DNA from: Streptomyces sp. DHE7-1
Lineage (GTDB): Bacteria > Actinomycetota > Actinomycetes > Streptomycetales > Streptomycetaceae
Assembly (NCBI GenBank): GCA_016432725.1
Contig: JACJDG010000003.1
Location: forward strand, 4,836,001-4,900,000
DNA: 64,000 nucleotides
Reading direction: 5' to 3'
In this document: positions 14,001-20,634 of the stretch, one piece after another
Numbering within the stretch: the stretch's first letter is position 1
Layout: each line of letters starts with the position of its first letter
Translations under genes and position numbers: made by a program
The notes under the pieces: model-generated
Database searches by the model: none
The model's input: the letters and a program-made list of their open reading frames with translations, nothing else
Told to the model about the DNA's origin: nothing

Positions 14001-14417
14001 GATGGTGAAGACCACCAACTGGTCCTCGTCGCCCAGCCGTACCACGGAGCACCGCAGCAGCGGTGCCGTCGTCAGGTCGAACGGCCGGCGGGCCTCGCCC
14101 ATGGCGTGGGCCCGCCCGACCGCCTCGGCGTCGGGCTGGTCGCGCATGTCCACCACGTCGACCGGCACCCGGGCGCCCGCCAGGACCTCCTGCACGGGTT
14201 CGCCGTCCACCACGGTGAACCGGGTGCGCAGCGCCCCGTGCCGGGCCACCACGCCGTCGAGCGCGGTCTGCAGCGCCGCCGTGTCGAGCGAGCCGCGCAC
14301 CCGCAGCACCACCGGCATGTTGTACGCGATGTCGCCCGGCTGCACCTGGTCGACGAACCACAGACGCCGCTGGATGGAGGACAGCTCACTGAACGGGCCG
14401 GACACTGACTTACCCAT
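8040..14417 (-). CDS. NRPS, C-A-T-C-A-T, two modules
   Basis: About 2125 residues from ATG 14417 (an in-frame TTG at 14423 is less likely). Order: C1 (HHIVFDG near 141), A1 (FTSGSTGVPKC near 615), T1 (GGHSLL near 1008), C2 (HHIVFDG near 1203), A2 (YTSGSTGAPKG near 1663), T2 (LGGDSMH near 2053). A2 reads D-V-W-H-V-S-L-V-D-K by hand alignment, a serine-type code. A1 is unusual. The usual FDxSVxE motif is replaced by GYEVLMRD followed by LLTPMWVGG, so Glu sits where the substrate-anchoring Asp235 normally is, and the motif resembles the Lys2/aminoadipate-reductase branch (RDxFTPL). A1 may load a non-standard acid. C1 and C2 are close copies. No epimerase domain is visible. The protein works with the terminal NRPS and probably with the MbtH protein of block C. 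Confidence 0.93.
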   Translation of the reverse strand: MGKSVSGPFSELSSIQRRLWFVDQVQPGDIAYNMPVVLRVRGSLDTAALQTALDGVVARHGALRTRFTVVDGEPVQEVLAGARVPVDVVDMRDQPDAEAVGRAHAMGEARRPFDLTTAPLLRCSVVRLGDEDQLVVFTIHHIVFDGWSAGVFFEELSQLLGTDPDALGAPAAQYLDLVEWERTARDSGEQDRLVAWWTERLAGAPTVLELVTDRPRPAVQAHRGARRRLSVPQDVVAGLEKVSRTAGATMFMTLLSAFGVVLARHAGQEEVLIGTPVAFRPRSEFERAVGCFLNTVVMRVDTAGQPSFAELLGRVKDMSLEAFDHQEAPFERLVAELSPDHDLSRNPLVQVLVNFEPEPRLPSFPGCETEHVPNEEEAAKFDLTLYVKSAAGRLDLDLVYDADLFTGTRIGWLLDQTAELLAQVSRNPHRSVLGYPLLSRESRELLPDPYEPLTPDWHESIVERFTKHVDCAPDRVAITYKDETWTYRELDRAANELARRLRASGVGRGDMVGIVIKRDPSTQIAMLAALKCAAPFVIIDSTLPPGRLVQCMRVSAPKALMLTRGCDALPDEVLAAMPEGAGTIRLDDAGAWSALPGDPPGVQISPDDAIYAVFTSGSTGVPKCVVTKHDAVTHFLDWYERSQNLGPDDRFAVLAGLGYEVLMRDLLTPMWVGGRSCFPVHDRLDFAPTTRWLGEIGATVVHLTPPYAHELAAAMPPGGTLPAMRLVGINGDVLRRHTATAWAAMAPHCGLINIYGATETPQVISSLSLRDPDSPDDVRPFLSKAPIGPGITGVQILFVNPAGELCAEGEVGELVVRTPYLASYLNGIAGGFTTSPWTGDPEDRVYHTGDRIRYLGDGCAEFVGRVDHQIKLRGHRIEPGDIEGVLVGHESVSQALVMVREDRPGDRRLVAYVTAEPGTVTGAELRTLAAAALPKPMVPSAFVVLPGFPLNANAKIDRAALPSPSSEWEQSEHSRPPATEDERRMAGLWEDVLALVGIGVDDDFFALGGHSLLLTRLLSRIKETYGVRLSLREVFENPTVTGFLALVENGVPEPAGAEPPPVPVSGDGSHGLSLVQRRLWFVDQVQPGDVAYNMSAVLRVRGSLDTAALQTALDGVVARHGALRTRFTMVDGEPVQEVLPGARVLVDAVDLGDRADAEEVGLAYAAGETRRPFDLSVAPLMRCLVVRLGAEERLLVFTVHHIVFDGWSAGVFFEDLSRIFAGGPEACGAPAAQFADLVEWERVFLDSGEQDRLVDWWKERLAGVPTVLELPTDRPRPAVQAHRGARRRLTVPDEVVAGLEKAGRESGATLFMTLLSAFGVVLARHAGEREVLVGTPVAFRPRSDFERSVGCFLNTVLMRVDTGGRPSFAELLTRVKDMALAAFDHQQAPFERLVAELAPDHDLSRNPLYQVLFALQNVPEVPLRLPGHEVEALVSTEARAQCDISLRFTQGDDGLVGMLDYDLDLFDEATVDRLTGHLLNVLAQVAADPAVPLDRLRLAGEAERERLTRWNATAAPYDLDRTLPELIAEQVRRTPDAPAVRFEDEVLSYAELDGRANRLALRLREAGVGPDVVVGVHLHRSVELMVALLAVHKAGGAYLPLEPDHPVERLRTMVRTSAAPVVLTAGPAGTFAAENCLELAVGRESAERGPDPSARPDDLAYVIYTSGSTGAPKGVQIPHRGIVNRLLWMQESYGLTGRDRVLHKTPISFDVSVWELFWPLMNGACLVLAAPRRHREPEYLARLMAETGVTVCHFVPVMLRAFLDTPEAARLTALRLVVCSGEALPADVARLAPRTLGARLENLYGPTEASVDVTAWTCEPDDDSSLVPIGAPIANTRAYVLDDRLAPAPIGVAGELYLAGEGLARGYQGRAALTAERFVADPDGPAGTRMYRTGDRARWLPGGRLEFLGRRDDQVKVRGFRIELGEIEQVLARHDLVEQARVLVREDRPGDRRLIAYVTAPAGQVPPPAAELLALAASLLPRYMVPAAVVALDAFPLSSSGKIDAKALPEPVVERGTAARVPASEPERMLAALWEEALGVDGVGADDDFFQLGGDSMHVIAVVGRARQRGFGFTVEDMFQTPTVAALAAHHRGTAREQSEDSPVSESVGEFSLLSQEDLARLREA
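10201..11193. repeat. Condensation-domain duplication, copy 2 (partner 13381-14373)
   Basis: The region coding C2 matches the region coding C1 with a constant offset of 3180 bases at both ends (10201 matches 13381; 11161 matches 14341), so the copies are collinear with no net insertion or deletion. Many stretches of several tens of bases look identical by eye. This suggests a recent duplication or gene conversion within one NRPS gene. Confidence 0.75.
13381..14373. repeat. Condensation-domain duplication, copy 1 (partner 10201-11193)
   Basis: Second member of the intragenic C-domain repeat described at 10201-11193. It codes the C-terminal-to-N-terminal span of C1, including HHIVFDG and the RNPL motif. 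Such long near-identities are also places where a short-read assembly could collapse or swap sequence. Confidence 0.75.
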
Positions 14418-14521
14418 ACTCAACCCTGTCGATCTCGTGGATGCTCATGGCTTCGGTGGCGGGGGCCGGGACACGTGTCGGGGCGCCGACCGGGCTCCCG
14501 GCCGACGCCCCGCGGTGCACG

Positions 14522-15199
14522 TCAGGCGGTGGCGCCCGCGCGGTCGGCGGGGATGCCCTTGTCCGCCAGCGCGAGGGCGTCCTCGACGCTGTCCGCGATG
14601 GCGACCCGGGACATGATGGAAGGGCTGACCAGGCCGGTGCGCACCAGGTGTTCGGTCATGAACCGCAGCCAGGCGTCCCAGAGCTGTACGCCCTCGGGCT
14701 GCATCAGGATCACCGGGAACGGGCGGTGCTGGTCGGTGTCCTGGTGGACCAGGACCTCGTACAGCTCGTCGAGCGTTCCGACGCCGCCGGGGAAGACGAA
14801 CAGCGCGTCGATGTCATGCGTGAGCAGCAGCTTGCGCAGTGCGAAGGTGCCCACCGTGATGGACCGGCTGGGGTCGAGCACGGTGTCGGGCACCTCCCCG
14901 GCGATCTCGATCCGGACCGCCCTGGACAGCAGCTCCCCGCTGCCGTCCCGGACCGCCTGCATGATGCCGGGACCGCCGCCCGTCACGGCCGCCCAGCCAC
15001 GCTGCGCGACCGCGGTACCGAGGCTCCGGGCCAGCTCGTAGGACGGATCCCCGGGCTTGGTGCGTGCGGAGCCGAACACCGTGACGATGCGCTCCTGTCC
15101 CAGGGAGCGGGAGGCCCGGCTCCAGGTCCGGGCGGTCTCCACCTCCGCGGCCAGGGACCGCAGTGCCGTTTCGAGGTGTCCTTCGGGCTGTTCCTTCAT
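14522..15199 (-). CDS. LOG-family protein (TIGR00730-type, lysine decarboxylase-like fold)
   Basis: 225 residues from ATG 15199, with AAGGGAC and AAGGGG ribosome-site sequences just upstream. The family signature PGGVGTLDE is present near residue 130, and GGGPGIMQAV near 70 fits the Rossmann-like nucleotide pocket. Characterised LOG proteins are phosphoribohydrolases that release a base from a nucleoside monophosphate, as in cytokinin activation; many bacterial members have unknown substrates. It sits between the hydrolase gene and the NRPS genes on the same strand, so it is probably cotranscribed with them. A role in supplying or detoxifying a pathway intermediate is possible, but nothing in the sequence shows it. 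Confidence 0.8.
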   Translation of the reverse strand: MKEQPEGHLETALRSLAAEVETARTWSRASRSLGQERIVTVFGSARTKPGDPSYELARSLGTAVAQRGWAAVTGGGPGIMQAVRDGSGELLSRAVRIEIAGEVPDTVLDPSRSITVGTFALRKLLLTHDIDALFVFPGGVGTLDELYEVLVHQDTDQHRPFPVILMQPEGVQLWDAWLRFMTEHLVRTGLVSPSIMSRVAIADSVEDALALADKGIPADRAGATA

Positions 15200-15241
15200 C
15201 CCCTTGTCCCTTTCTTCCTGTTGCTCGAGGGCCCGGAGCGG

Positions 15242-15982
15242 CTACTTGACCAGGGCCTCGCGCACGAGGTTCAGGGCGCGGTGCACGGCCTCGCGCGACT
15301 CCTCGGTGTGGTCGACGATGTCGAAGCCGTGGTGGCCGTTGGGCACGTCGATGATGGTCAGCTCGACCTGGTGCTCCTCCGCCGCGGCGACGAACTTCTC
15401 CACGGTCTCGGCGACCAGCGGGGCCTCCAGGCCGACGCGGGTCAGCACGATCTGCGGCACGTCACCGTGCTCGGCCACCGCGAGGGACGGCTCGAAGCGG
15501 GGCTCCAGCTCCATGTGCGGCCGGGAGCCGAGCGCCGGGTAGGTCGCCGCCAGCACGCGCAGCCACTCCGGCGGCGTGCGCAGGTAGTCGGAGATCAGCG
15601 GGCTGCCGCCGCAGAAGAACCAGATCGCGATCCGGTCGGAGTCGACGCGCTCGTCCGCGCGGACCTGCTCGATCGCCTCCTTCAGGGCGTCGGCGGCACC
15701 GGGGAACTGGTCCCACTCGTGCAGCGGGAGCTGGAGCGGCGCGGCGATCAGGCCGTTGGCGGCCAGCAGGTTGCCGTAGCCGCGGTAGACCGGCCACTCG
15801 CGCGGGTTGATCCACTCCGCCTCCGCGGGCAGCGGGCCGCCGCACACGAAGACGACCGCCGGCAGCGGACCCTCGGCCGCCGGGGGCACGTAGAGGTCCA
15901 CGCGGCCGTTGCGCTCGGGCTGGACGGTCTCCGGCTCCAGGACAAAGGCGCCGTTCACGAAGTACGGTACGTCGTCACTCAT
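15242..15982 (-). CDS. Alpha/beta hydrolase with Cys nucleophile; candidate (chloro)kynurenine formamidase or dienelactone-hydrolase-like enzyme
   Basis: 246 residues from ATG 15982. VVFVCGG near 43-49 could form the oxyanion region. The nucleophile elbow is WFFCGGSP with Cys124, where related bacterial hydrolases have W-x-F-S-G-G. The His is in NGHHGFDIV near 217. A Cys nucleophile is the hallmark of dienelactone hydrolases, but the overall pattern is not a textbook member. Tryptophan dioxygenase makes N-formylkynurenine and this is the only hydrolase of suitable size in the block, so kynurenine formamidase is the leading assignment. Because the cluster also encodes ring cleavage to muconate-like acids, a lactone hydrolase role is a fair alternative. 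It lies 59 bases downstream of the MFS gene on the same strand. Confidence 0.6.
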   Translation of the reverse strand: MSDDVPYFVNGAFVLEPETVQPERNGRVDLYVPPAAEGPLPAVVFVCGGPLPAEAEWINPREWPVYRGYGNLLAANGLIAAPLQLPLHEWDQFPGAADALKEAIEQVRADERVDSDRIAIWFFCGGSPLISDYLRTPPEWLRVLAATYPALGSRPHMELEPRFEPSLAVAEHGDVPQIVLTRVGLEAPLVAETVEKFVAAAEEHQVELTIIDVPNGHHGFDIVDHTEESREAVHRALNLVREALVK

Positions 15983-16042
15983 GATCCACTCTCAGTTCTT
16001 CTACGGGGACGGGACAGATGGGCCTGCGGACGCGCTGACGCG

Positions 16043-17332
16043 TCATGCGTCCAGGGCCTCGGGAAGCTCTCGGCCGATCTTCCGCAGCGCCGAGAAGAGG
16101 AAGAGGGACGACGCCGCGATCATCCCGATGGTGATGACGAACAGGCCCTCGCGCAGGCCCAGTTCCTCACCGAGGACACCGCCGACGAAGGACCCGAGCG
16201 GTACCGCGCCGACGCCGAGGAAGCGGTGGGTCGCCATGACCCGGCCGAGCATCCGGTCCGGCGTGATCGACTGGCGGATGCCCGCCAGGGTCACCCCGAA
16301 CGTCATGCTGAGCGCGCTGTACACGAAGTTCAGCAGGATCAGCGTGCCCACGGTGAGCCAGCCGTTGCCGTGCAGCAGCGACACCCCGACCAGGAACACG
16401 CAGCTCACGATCGCGCTCGCGTTCAGCACCAGGCCGTAGCCGAACCGCTTCGGCAGCCGGGAGGAGAGCAGCGCGCCCACCAGCAGGCCGGGACCCGACG
16501 CGGCGAGCGCGAGGCCGATCTCGTAGCTGGACAGCTTCAGCTCGACGGGCATGTACACCAGGTAGATGGCGAGGTAGCCGGCGTAGCAGAAGTTGAACAT
16601 GGCCGCGATCAGCACGACGGAGCGCAGGATCGCGTTGCCGAAGACCAGCTTGAAGCCCTCGCCGATCTGCCGCAGCGGCTTGACGGGCTCCGTGCTCGGC
16701 GTCGGCTTCGGCTCCGGCCTGCGGATCAGCCAGATGCCCGAGGCGGAGATCAGGTAGAACACCACGCAGGCGATCAGCGCGTTGGCCGGTGAGAACCAGG
16801 CGACGAACAGGCCGCCGAGCGCGGGGCCGGCGATCAGCGCGGCCGAACGCGCGGTCTCCAGATGGCTGTTGCCCGCGGGGATCTGGTCCCGCTCCACCAC
16901 CCGGGGCAGATAGGCCTGCGAGCCCACGTCGAACAGCACCATGCACGTGCCGACCAGGAACGCGGTGATGTAGAGCGCCGAGAGCCCGAGCTGGTGCATC
17001 GAGTAGGCGAGCGGGATCAGTGCCAGGGCGGCCGCGCGCCCGAGGTCCGCCGCGATCAGCATGTTGCGGCGGCGCCACCGGTCGACGACGACACCCACGA
17101 AGAGCACGAACAGCGGGTAGGGCAGCTGCCCGACGGTGCGCATGACGCCGACGTCGAACGAGGACGCGCCCACGGTGAGCACGGCCACCAGCGGTATGGC
17201 GACGTCACCGATCTGACCGCCGAAGTTGGATGCGGTGTTGCCGACCATGAGCCAGCGGAAGTCCCTGTCACGCAGGGGGCTGCGCGGCGGCGCCTTGGCC
17301 GCCGGCTCCGCGAGCGACTCGTCCGTAGTCAA
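16043..17332 (-). CDS. MFS efflux transporter, probable product exporter
   Basis: 429 residues. The start is taken as TTG 17332, because AAAGGA lies eight bases upstream and gives MTTDESLAEPAAK before the first membrane helix; no ATG fits. The protein has 10-12 hydrophobic segments. It carries the loop VVVDRWRRRNMLIAADLGRA after helix 2, typical of the EntS-like drug/siderophore branch of the major facilitator superfamily. Its place between the halogenase and the hydrolase suggests that it exports the peptide or a halogenated intermediate and gives self-protection. A 10-base-pair hairpin lies just upstream of the ribosome site and may tune expression. Confidence 0.85.
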   Translation of the reverse strand: MTTDESLAEPAAKAPPRSPLRDRDFRWLMVGNTASNFGGQIGDVAIPLVAVLTVGASSFDVGVMRTVGQLPYPLFVLFVGVVVDRWRRRNMLIAADLGRAAALALIPLAYSMHQLGLSALYITAFLVGTCMVLFDVGSQAYLPRVVERDQIPAGNSHLETARSAALIAGPALGGLFVAWFSPANALIACVVFYLISASGIWLIRRPEPKPTPSTEPVKPLRQIGEGFKLVFGNAILRSVVLIAAMFNFCYAGYLAIYLVYMPVELKLSSYEIGLALAASGPGLLVGALLSSRLPKRFGYGLVLNASAIVSCVFLVGVSLLHGNGWLTVGTLILLNFVYSALSMTFGVTLAGIRQSITPDRMLGRVMATHRFLGVGAVPLGSFVGGVLGEELGLREGLFVITIGMIAASSLFLFSALRKIGRELPEALDA

Positions 17333-17344
17333 TTGCTGTCCTTT

Positions 17345-17369
17345 CGCCGCGGCCCGCTGGGCCGCGGCG
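17345..17369. terminator. GC hairpin between halogenase and MFS genes
   Basis: GCCGCGGCC (17346-17354) and GGCCGCGGC (17360-17368) are perfect complements with a five-base loop, extended one pair by C17345-G17369. The hairpin lies 13 bases upstream of the MFS start codon and next to its AAAGGA site. It could be a partial terminator or a structure that limits ribosome access. Confidence 0.45.
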
Positions 17370-17415
17370 GTGTGCGATGGGGGGGATTGCTCTGGGCCGG
17401 GAAGGGCCAGGGCGG

Positions 17416-18978
17416 TCAGCGCGCCTGGCGCATGTGGGCGAAGTACTCGTACTGGCTGGGCAGCTTGGCGACGAGGTCCCGCGCCTCCTGGCGGATGATC
17501 TGCATCTCCTTCGCCGCGGCGGCCGGGTCCATGACGCCGAGGACCGGCGAGGACTGGAGCGGCACCCCGCCGAGGCCCAGCAGCATGGCGTGGTAGGAGT
17601 AGGGCTCGAAGCCGTGGTAGTGCGGGAAGACCGACTCGCGGTCGGGCAGCTTCGCCTGCCACAGTTCGAGCCGCTCGGCCAGACCGTCCGGCAGCGGACG
17701 GGTCTTGGTGTCCTGCCAGTACTGGTTGTCCTGGCGCCGGGCCGCGTAGTAGTGCAGGACCAGGAACTCGCGGACACCGTCCATCATCCGGGCGATGTGG
17801 TTGTTGTACGAGACGCGGAGCTGCTCGTTCCAGTTCTGGTCCGGGAAGTGCTTGACGAGCTGCTCGATGCCGTTCTGGATGAAGAAGATGCCGGTCGACT
17901 CCAGCGGCTCCACGAAGCCGGCGGTCAGGCCGATGCCGACGCAGTTGCGCACCCAGGTGTTGCGCGTGCGGCCGATGCGCATCCGGATGTGGTTGGCCTC
18001 CACACCCTCCGCCTCCGGGCCGACGAAGTCGCGCAGGGCCTGCTCGGCCTCGTCCGGGGTGATGTAGTCGCCGGCGTACACGTAGCCGGTGCCGATGCGG
18101 TCGAACAGCGGGATCGTCCAGATCCAGCCCGCGTCCTGGGCGGTCGCCGTGGTGCACGGGCGCATGCCGCGCTCGGCGGCGTCCACGGGCACGCGCAGGG
18201 CCACGGCCCGGTCGTTGGGCAGGGTGTCCTGGTAGGACAGGAACGGCTCCTCCAGCGCCTTGTTCAGCAGCATCCCGCGCCAGCCGGTGCAGTCGATGAA
18301 CAGGTCGCCGTGCAGCTCGCCGTGCTCGGCGGTGTCGACGTGGCTGATCCAGCCCCGCTCGTCGAGCGCCACGTTGGTGACGTCGTCGAGGATGTGGCGC
18401 ACCCCGCGGTCGGTGCCGTACTTGGTGAGGAACTTCGCCAGCAGCACCGTGTCGAAGTGGTACGCGTACGGGAACTGCGTCTGCTGCTCGCTCATGGTGC
18501 TGCGGCCGACCGGCTCCGAACCGCTGCCGAGCCGGTCCTCGCGCTGCTCGAAGATCTCGCCGCCCAGGTAGCGCGGCGAGGACTTCTGCTCGCAGAGCGC
18601 GGGGATGACGAAGCAGTCGTCGTCGAACCGGCCGGAGGGGTTCTCGCGCAGCCACCAGTCGGTGATCGGGAAGCCGTCGACGACCCGGGTGCGCTCGAAC
18701 GGGTGGTAGAAGTGGTGGCCGGGCTCACGCCAGTTCTCGAACCGGATGGCCAGCTTGTAGGTGGCGCTGCACTCCGGCATCCACTCGTGCTCCTGCAGGC
18801 CCAGGTACTGGAAGAAGTGGCGGACCGTGCTGAACGTCGCCTCGCCGACACCGATGGTCGGGATGTTCTTCGACTCGACCAGCGTCACGGAGACGTTGGG
18901 TCCGAAGGTCGCCTTGAGGTAGCTGGCGGTCATCCAGCCGGCGGTTCCGCCACCGACGATGACAACGTTCTTGATCAT
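17416..18978 (-). CDS. FADH2-dependent tryptophan halogenase, PyrH-like (probable 5-halogenase)
   Basis: 520 residues from ATG 18978, normal length for the family. Landmarks: FAD motif GGGTAGW (9-15), catalytic Lys75 in TYKLAIRFENW, WIWTIP (285-290) that keeps monooxygenation from occurring, and EPLEST (357-362) with the catalytic Glu. By memory the sequence follows PyrH (pyrroindomycin, tryptophan 5-halogenase) closely, for example in FSTVRHFF, FYHPFER and QFPYAYHFD, so chlorination at indole C5 is the best guess. It needs reduced flavin; the only reductase in the window is at 22094-22651. It lies downstream of tryptophan 2,3-dioxygenase on the same strand, so chlorination presumably precedes ring opening. 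The main uncertainty is regiospecificity. Confidence 0.93.
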   Translation of the reverse strand: MIKNVVIVGGGTAGWMTASYLKATFGPNVSVTLVESKNIPTIGVGEATFSTVRHFFQYLGLQEHEWMPECSATYKLAIRFENWREPGHHFYHPFERTRVVDGFPITDWWLRENPSGRFDDDCFVIPALCEQKSSPRYLGGEIFEQREDRLGSGSEPVGRSTMSEQQTQFPYAYHFDTVLLAKFLTKYGTDRGVRHILDDVTNVALDERGWISHVDTAEHGELHGDLFIDCTGWRGMLLNKALEEPFLSYQDTLPNDRAVALRVPVDAAERGMRPCTTATAQDAGWIWTIPLFDRIGTGYVYAGDYITPDEAEQALRDFVGPEAEGVEANHIRMRIGRTRNTWVRNCVGIGLTAGFVEPLESTGIFFIQNGIEQLVKHFPDQNWNEQLRVSYNNHIARMMDGVREFLVLHYYAARRQDNQYWQDTKTRPLPDGLAERLELWQAKLPDRESVFPHYHGFEPYSYHAMLLGLGGVPLQSSPVLGVMDPAAAAKEMQIIRQEARDLVAKLPSQYEYFAHMRQAR

Positions 18979-19065
18979 TTGGGAGACCTGCCTTTGGAGA
19001 GTCGTGCACCGAACGTGGTGGTCCGGAGGTGTACGGCGCTGTCGGGTGGGCTCCCGGCGGATCGC

Positions 19066-19090
19066 GCCCGGGCCCGTCCGCGGCCCGGGC
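19066..19090. terminator. Hairpin downstream of tryptophan dioxygenase
   Basis: GCCCGGGCC (19066-19074) and GGCCCGGGC (19082-19090) form a nine-pair stem with a seven-base loop, starting 29 bases past the dioxygenase stop. It could reduce read-through into the halogenase gene. Confidence 0.45.
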
Positions 19091-19118
19091 CCGGCCGCCG
19101 GGTCGTTCCGGCGGTGGC

Positions 19119-20012
19119 TCAGAGGTCCGCTCTGACCGCCCAGAGCTCGGGGAAGAAGCGGTGTTCGGCGGCGCGGCGCAGGAAGTCGACCCCGGAGGTG
19201 CCGCCGGTGCCGGTCTTCGAGCCGAGGAGGCGTTCCACGGTCAGCAGGTGGGTCGAGCGCCAGCGGCCCAGTTCGAAGGCGACGTCCACCAGGGCCTCCG
19301 CCAGCACGTACAGGTCGGCGTGCTTCTCCTGTTCCGTGTAGACGGTGTGCCAGACGGCCACCACCTCGTCCTGCTCGGGACGCGGCAGACTCCAGTCCCG
19401 TTCGACGCTGCTCCGCGGGACGGGCAGCCCGCGGCGCCACAGCAGGCGCAGGGCGGCGTCGTAGAGGCTCATCTCGTCCAGCGTCGCGAGGAGTTCGCGG
19501 TGGACGCGCCCGTGGTCCCGGTGCAGCTCGGCCATCCGCGGGGCCTTGTGGCCGAGCACGAACTCCATGTGCCGGTACATGTAGGACTGGAATCCCGAGC
19601 CGTCGCCGAGGGCGTCACGGAAGTCGGCGTACTCGGTCGGGCTCATCGAGCTGAGCGCCTCCCAGGTGCCGTGCAGCGACACACAGGTCCTGCGGAGCCG
19701 GCCCAGGGTGCGCAGCGCGCCCGGAAGGTCGTCGCGTTCCAGCTGCTCCCGCGCGCGTACGGCCTCGGTGTACGCGAGCTTGAACAGCAGCTCCATCACC
19801 TGGGTGATGATCAGGAAGGACGGTTCGGTCTCGGCGTCGGTGCGGGTGCGCTGCAGGGACAGCAGCATGTCGCTGCCGACGTACTGCGCGAACGGGGTTC
19901 CCTCGGCAGCGTGTCCCACGGCGCGCGATTCGGCGGGACTTTCGTCCGTCAATGGCTGGCCATTGAGATATTCCATGGCTGACTCGAAGACCCCGTTCGT
20001 ACGTGCCGGCAT
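19119..20012 (-). CDS. Tryptophan 2,3-dioxygenase
   Basis: 297 residues from ATG 20012; a second in-frame ATG 12 codons later is possible, because neither start has a strong ribosome site. It is a haem enzyme that opens the indole ring of tryptophan to N-formylkynurenine. Signatures: FLIITQVMELLFKL near residues 66-79, FQSYMYRHMEFVLGHK near 145-160, and WRSTHLLTVERLLGSKTG followed by TGGTSG near 247-270, which carries the proximal haem His. It is the first gene of the minus-strand block. It faces the HpaB gene across a 620-base divergent region containing inverted repeats. With the halogenase it should give a (chloro)kynurenine, as in taromycin biosynthesis, but here a ring-cleavage operon lies next door. 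Confidence 0.93.
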   Translation of the reverse strand: MPARTNGVFESAMEYLNGQPLTDESPAESRAVGHAAEGTPFAQYVGSDMLLSLQRTRTDAETEPSFLIITQVMELLFKLAYTEAVRAREQLERDDLPGALRTLGRLRRTCVSLHGTWEALSSMSPTEYADFRDALGDGSGFQSYMYRHMEFVLGHKAPRMAELHRDHGRVHRELLATLDEMSLYDAALRLLWRRGLPVPRSSVERDWSLPRPEQDEVVAVWHTVYTEQEKHADLYVLAEALVDVAFELGRWRSTHLLTVERLLGSKTGTGGTSGVDFLRRAAEHRFFPELWAVRADL

Positions 20013-20015
20013 GTT

Positions 20016-20027
20016 GCGGAATTCCGC
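20016..20027. promoter_or_regulatory. 12-base palindrome at the tryptophan dioxygenase start
   Basis: GCGGAATTCCGC is a perfect palindrome lying three bases upstream of the dioxygenase ATG (minus strand), where a ribosome site would be expected. It could be an operator or a small hairpin masking initiation. Confidence 0.4.
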
Positions 20028-20515
20028 GCACCGGGGCCATGCATGATTCTTGCGACCCCGTTGGACCTAGTTGGCGCTGTACAAGATGCGCTGAGTAGTT
20101 GAGAAGCGGCTGAGACCGCGAGATGCCACCTGCCACCCCCCAAGGCGGCTTATGCGATACAACCAGCGGTCCCGAGCAACGTCAAGTGTCTTTCAGGGTG
20201 TTGACGGAATGGTCCGCTCCGCATTCCTGGGGCCTGCTTCCCGGGTGGAGATCACGCGATGCCGGTTGTCGCTTTTGACTGTGATAGCCGCCCCTCGGCC
20301 ATGGCGTCCCGGGTGTGTGCCGGCGTCCGCAAATGGGTTGCCGTGGGCGGTGTTCGAAGGACCGGCCGCAGGGGGTTCCGGGTGATTCGTGCCCGAGTTG
20401 GGCCGGGGCCATGAACTTTGTGTGGCGACTGGCTCAAGATGCGGTGGTGAACAACGGGAGTAAAGCGGCCGGATCGGGCGGAATATTTCCCTCCGATCGG
20501 CGCTCCCGGAGTTGT

Positions 20516-20536
20516 TGAGCGATGGGTCATCGCTCA
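20516..20536. promoter_or_regulatory. Perfect 9-base inverted repeat upstream of the HpaB operon
   Basis: TGAGCGATG (20516-20524) and CATCGCTCA (20528-20536) are exact complements separated by GGT. The repeat lies about 100 bases before the HpaB start. The short, odd spacer fits a homodimeric repressor site of about two helical turns, or an RNA hairpin in the leader. Confidence 0.55.
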
Positions 20537-20601
20537 TTTCCCCAGCTCCCAGCGGGTGTTGGCGGTCCGAGTGCCCTCGCATGAAGATCGTCAAGGTCTA
20601 G

Positions 20602-20621
20602 CCACATGCTGGAACATGTGG
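20602..20621. promoter_or_regulatory. Inverted repeat overlapping the HpaB translation-start region
   Basis: CCACATG (20602-20608) and CATGTGG (20615-20621) are exact complements around a six-base spacer. The repeat ends 13 bases before the GTG start. The geometry suits a dimeric regulator; together with the repeat at 20516-20536 it could form a two-site switch. Confidence 0.5.
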
Positions 20622-20634
20622 TTTGCTCCATCGG

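Larger units (their letters stand above)
20013..20634. promoter_or_regulatory. Divergent control region between tryptophan dioxygenase and the HpaB operon
   Basis: No gene is supported in this 620-base stretch; open frames in it lack codon bias and family motifs. It is markedly less GC-rich than its surroundings, as expected for promoters. It contains three inverted repeats listed separately and scattered TTGAC-type hexamers (for example near 20207 and 20277), none with a convincing matching -10 box. Both divergent blocks are probably controlled from here, but no pathway-specific regulator gene was found in the cluster. Confidence 0.6.

Noticed and set aside
15242-20012. Simple taromycin/daptomycin-like chlorokynurenine pathway.
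   Set aside because: Halogenase and dioxygenase fit, but 3-hydroxyanthranilate dioxygenase and ACMS decarboxylase next door would consume the product, and the NRPS has too few modules.
20207-20310. TTGACG and TTGACT hexamers as promoters for the HpaB operon.
   Set aside because: No acceptable -10 box lies 16-18 bases downstream of either.
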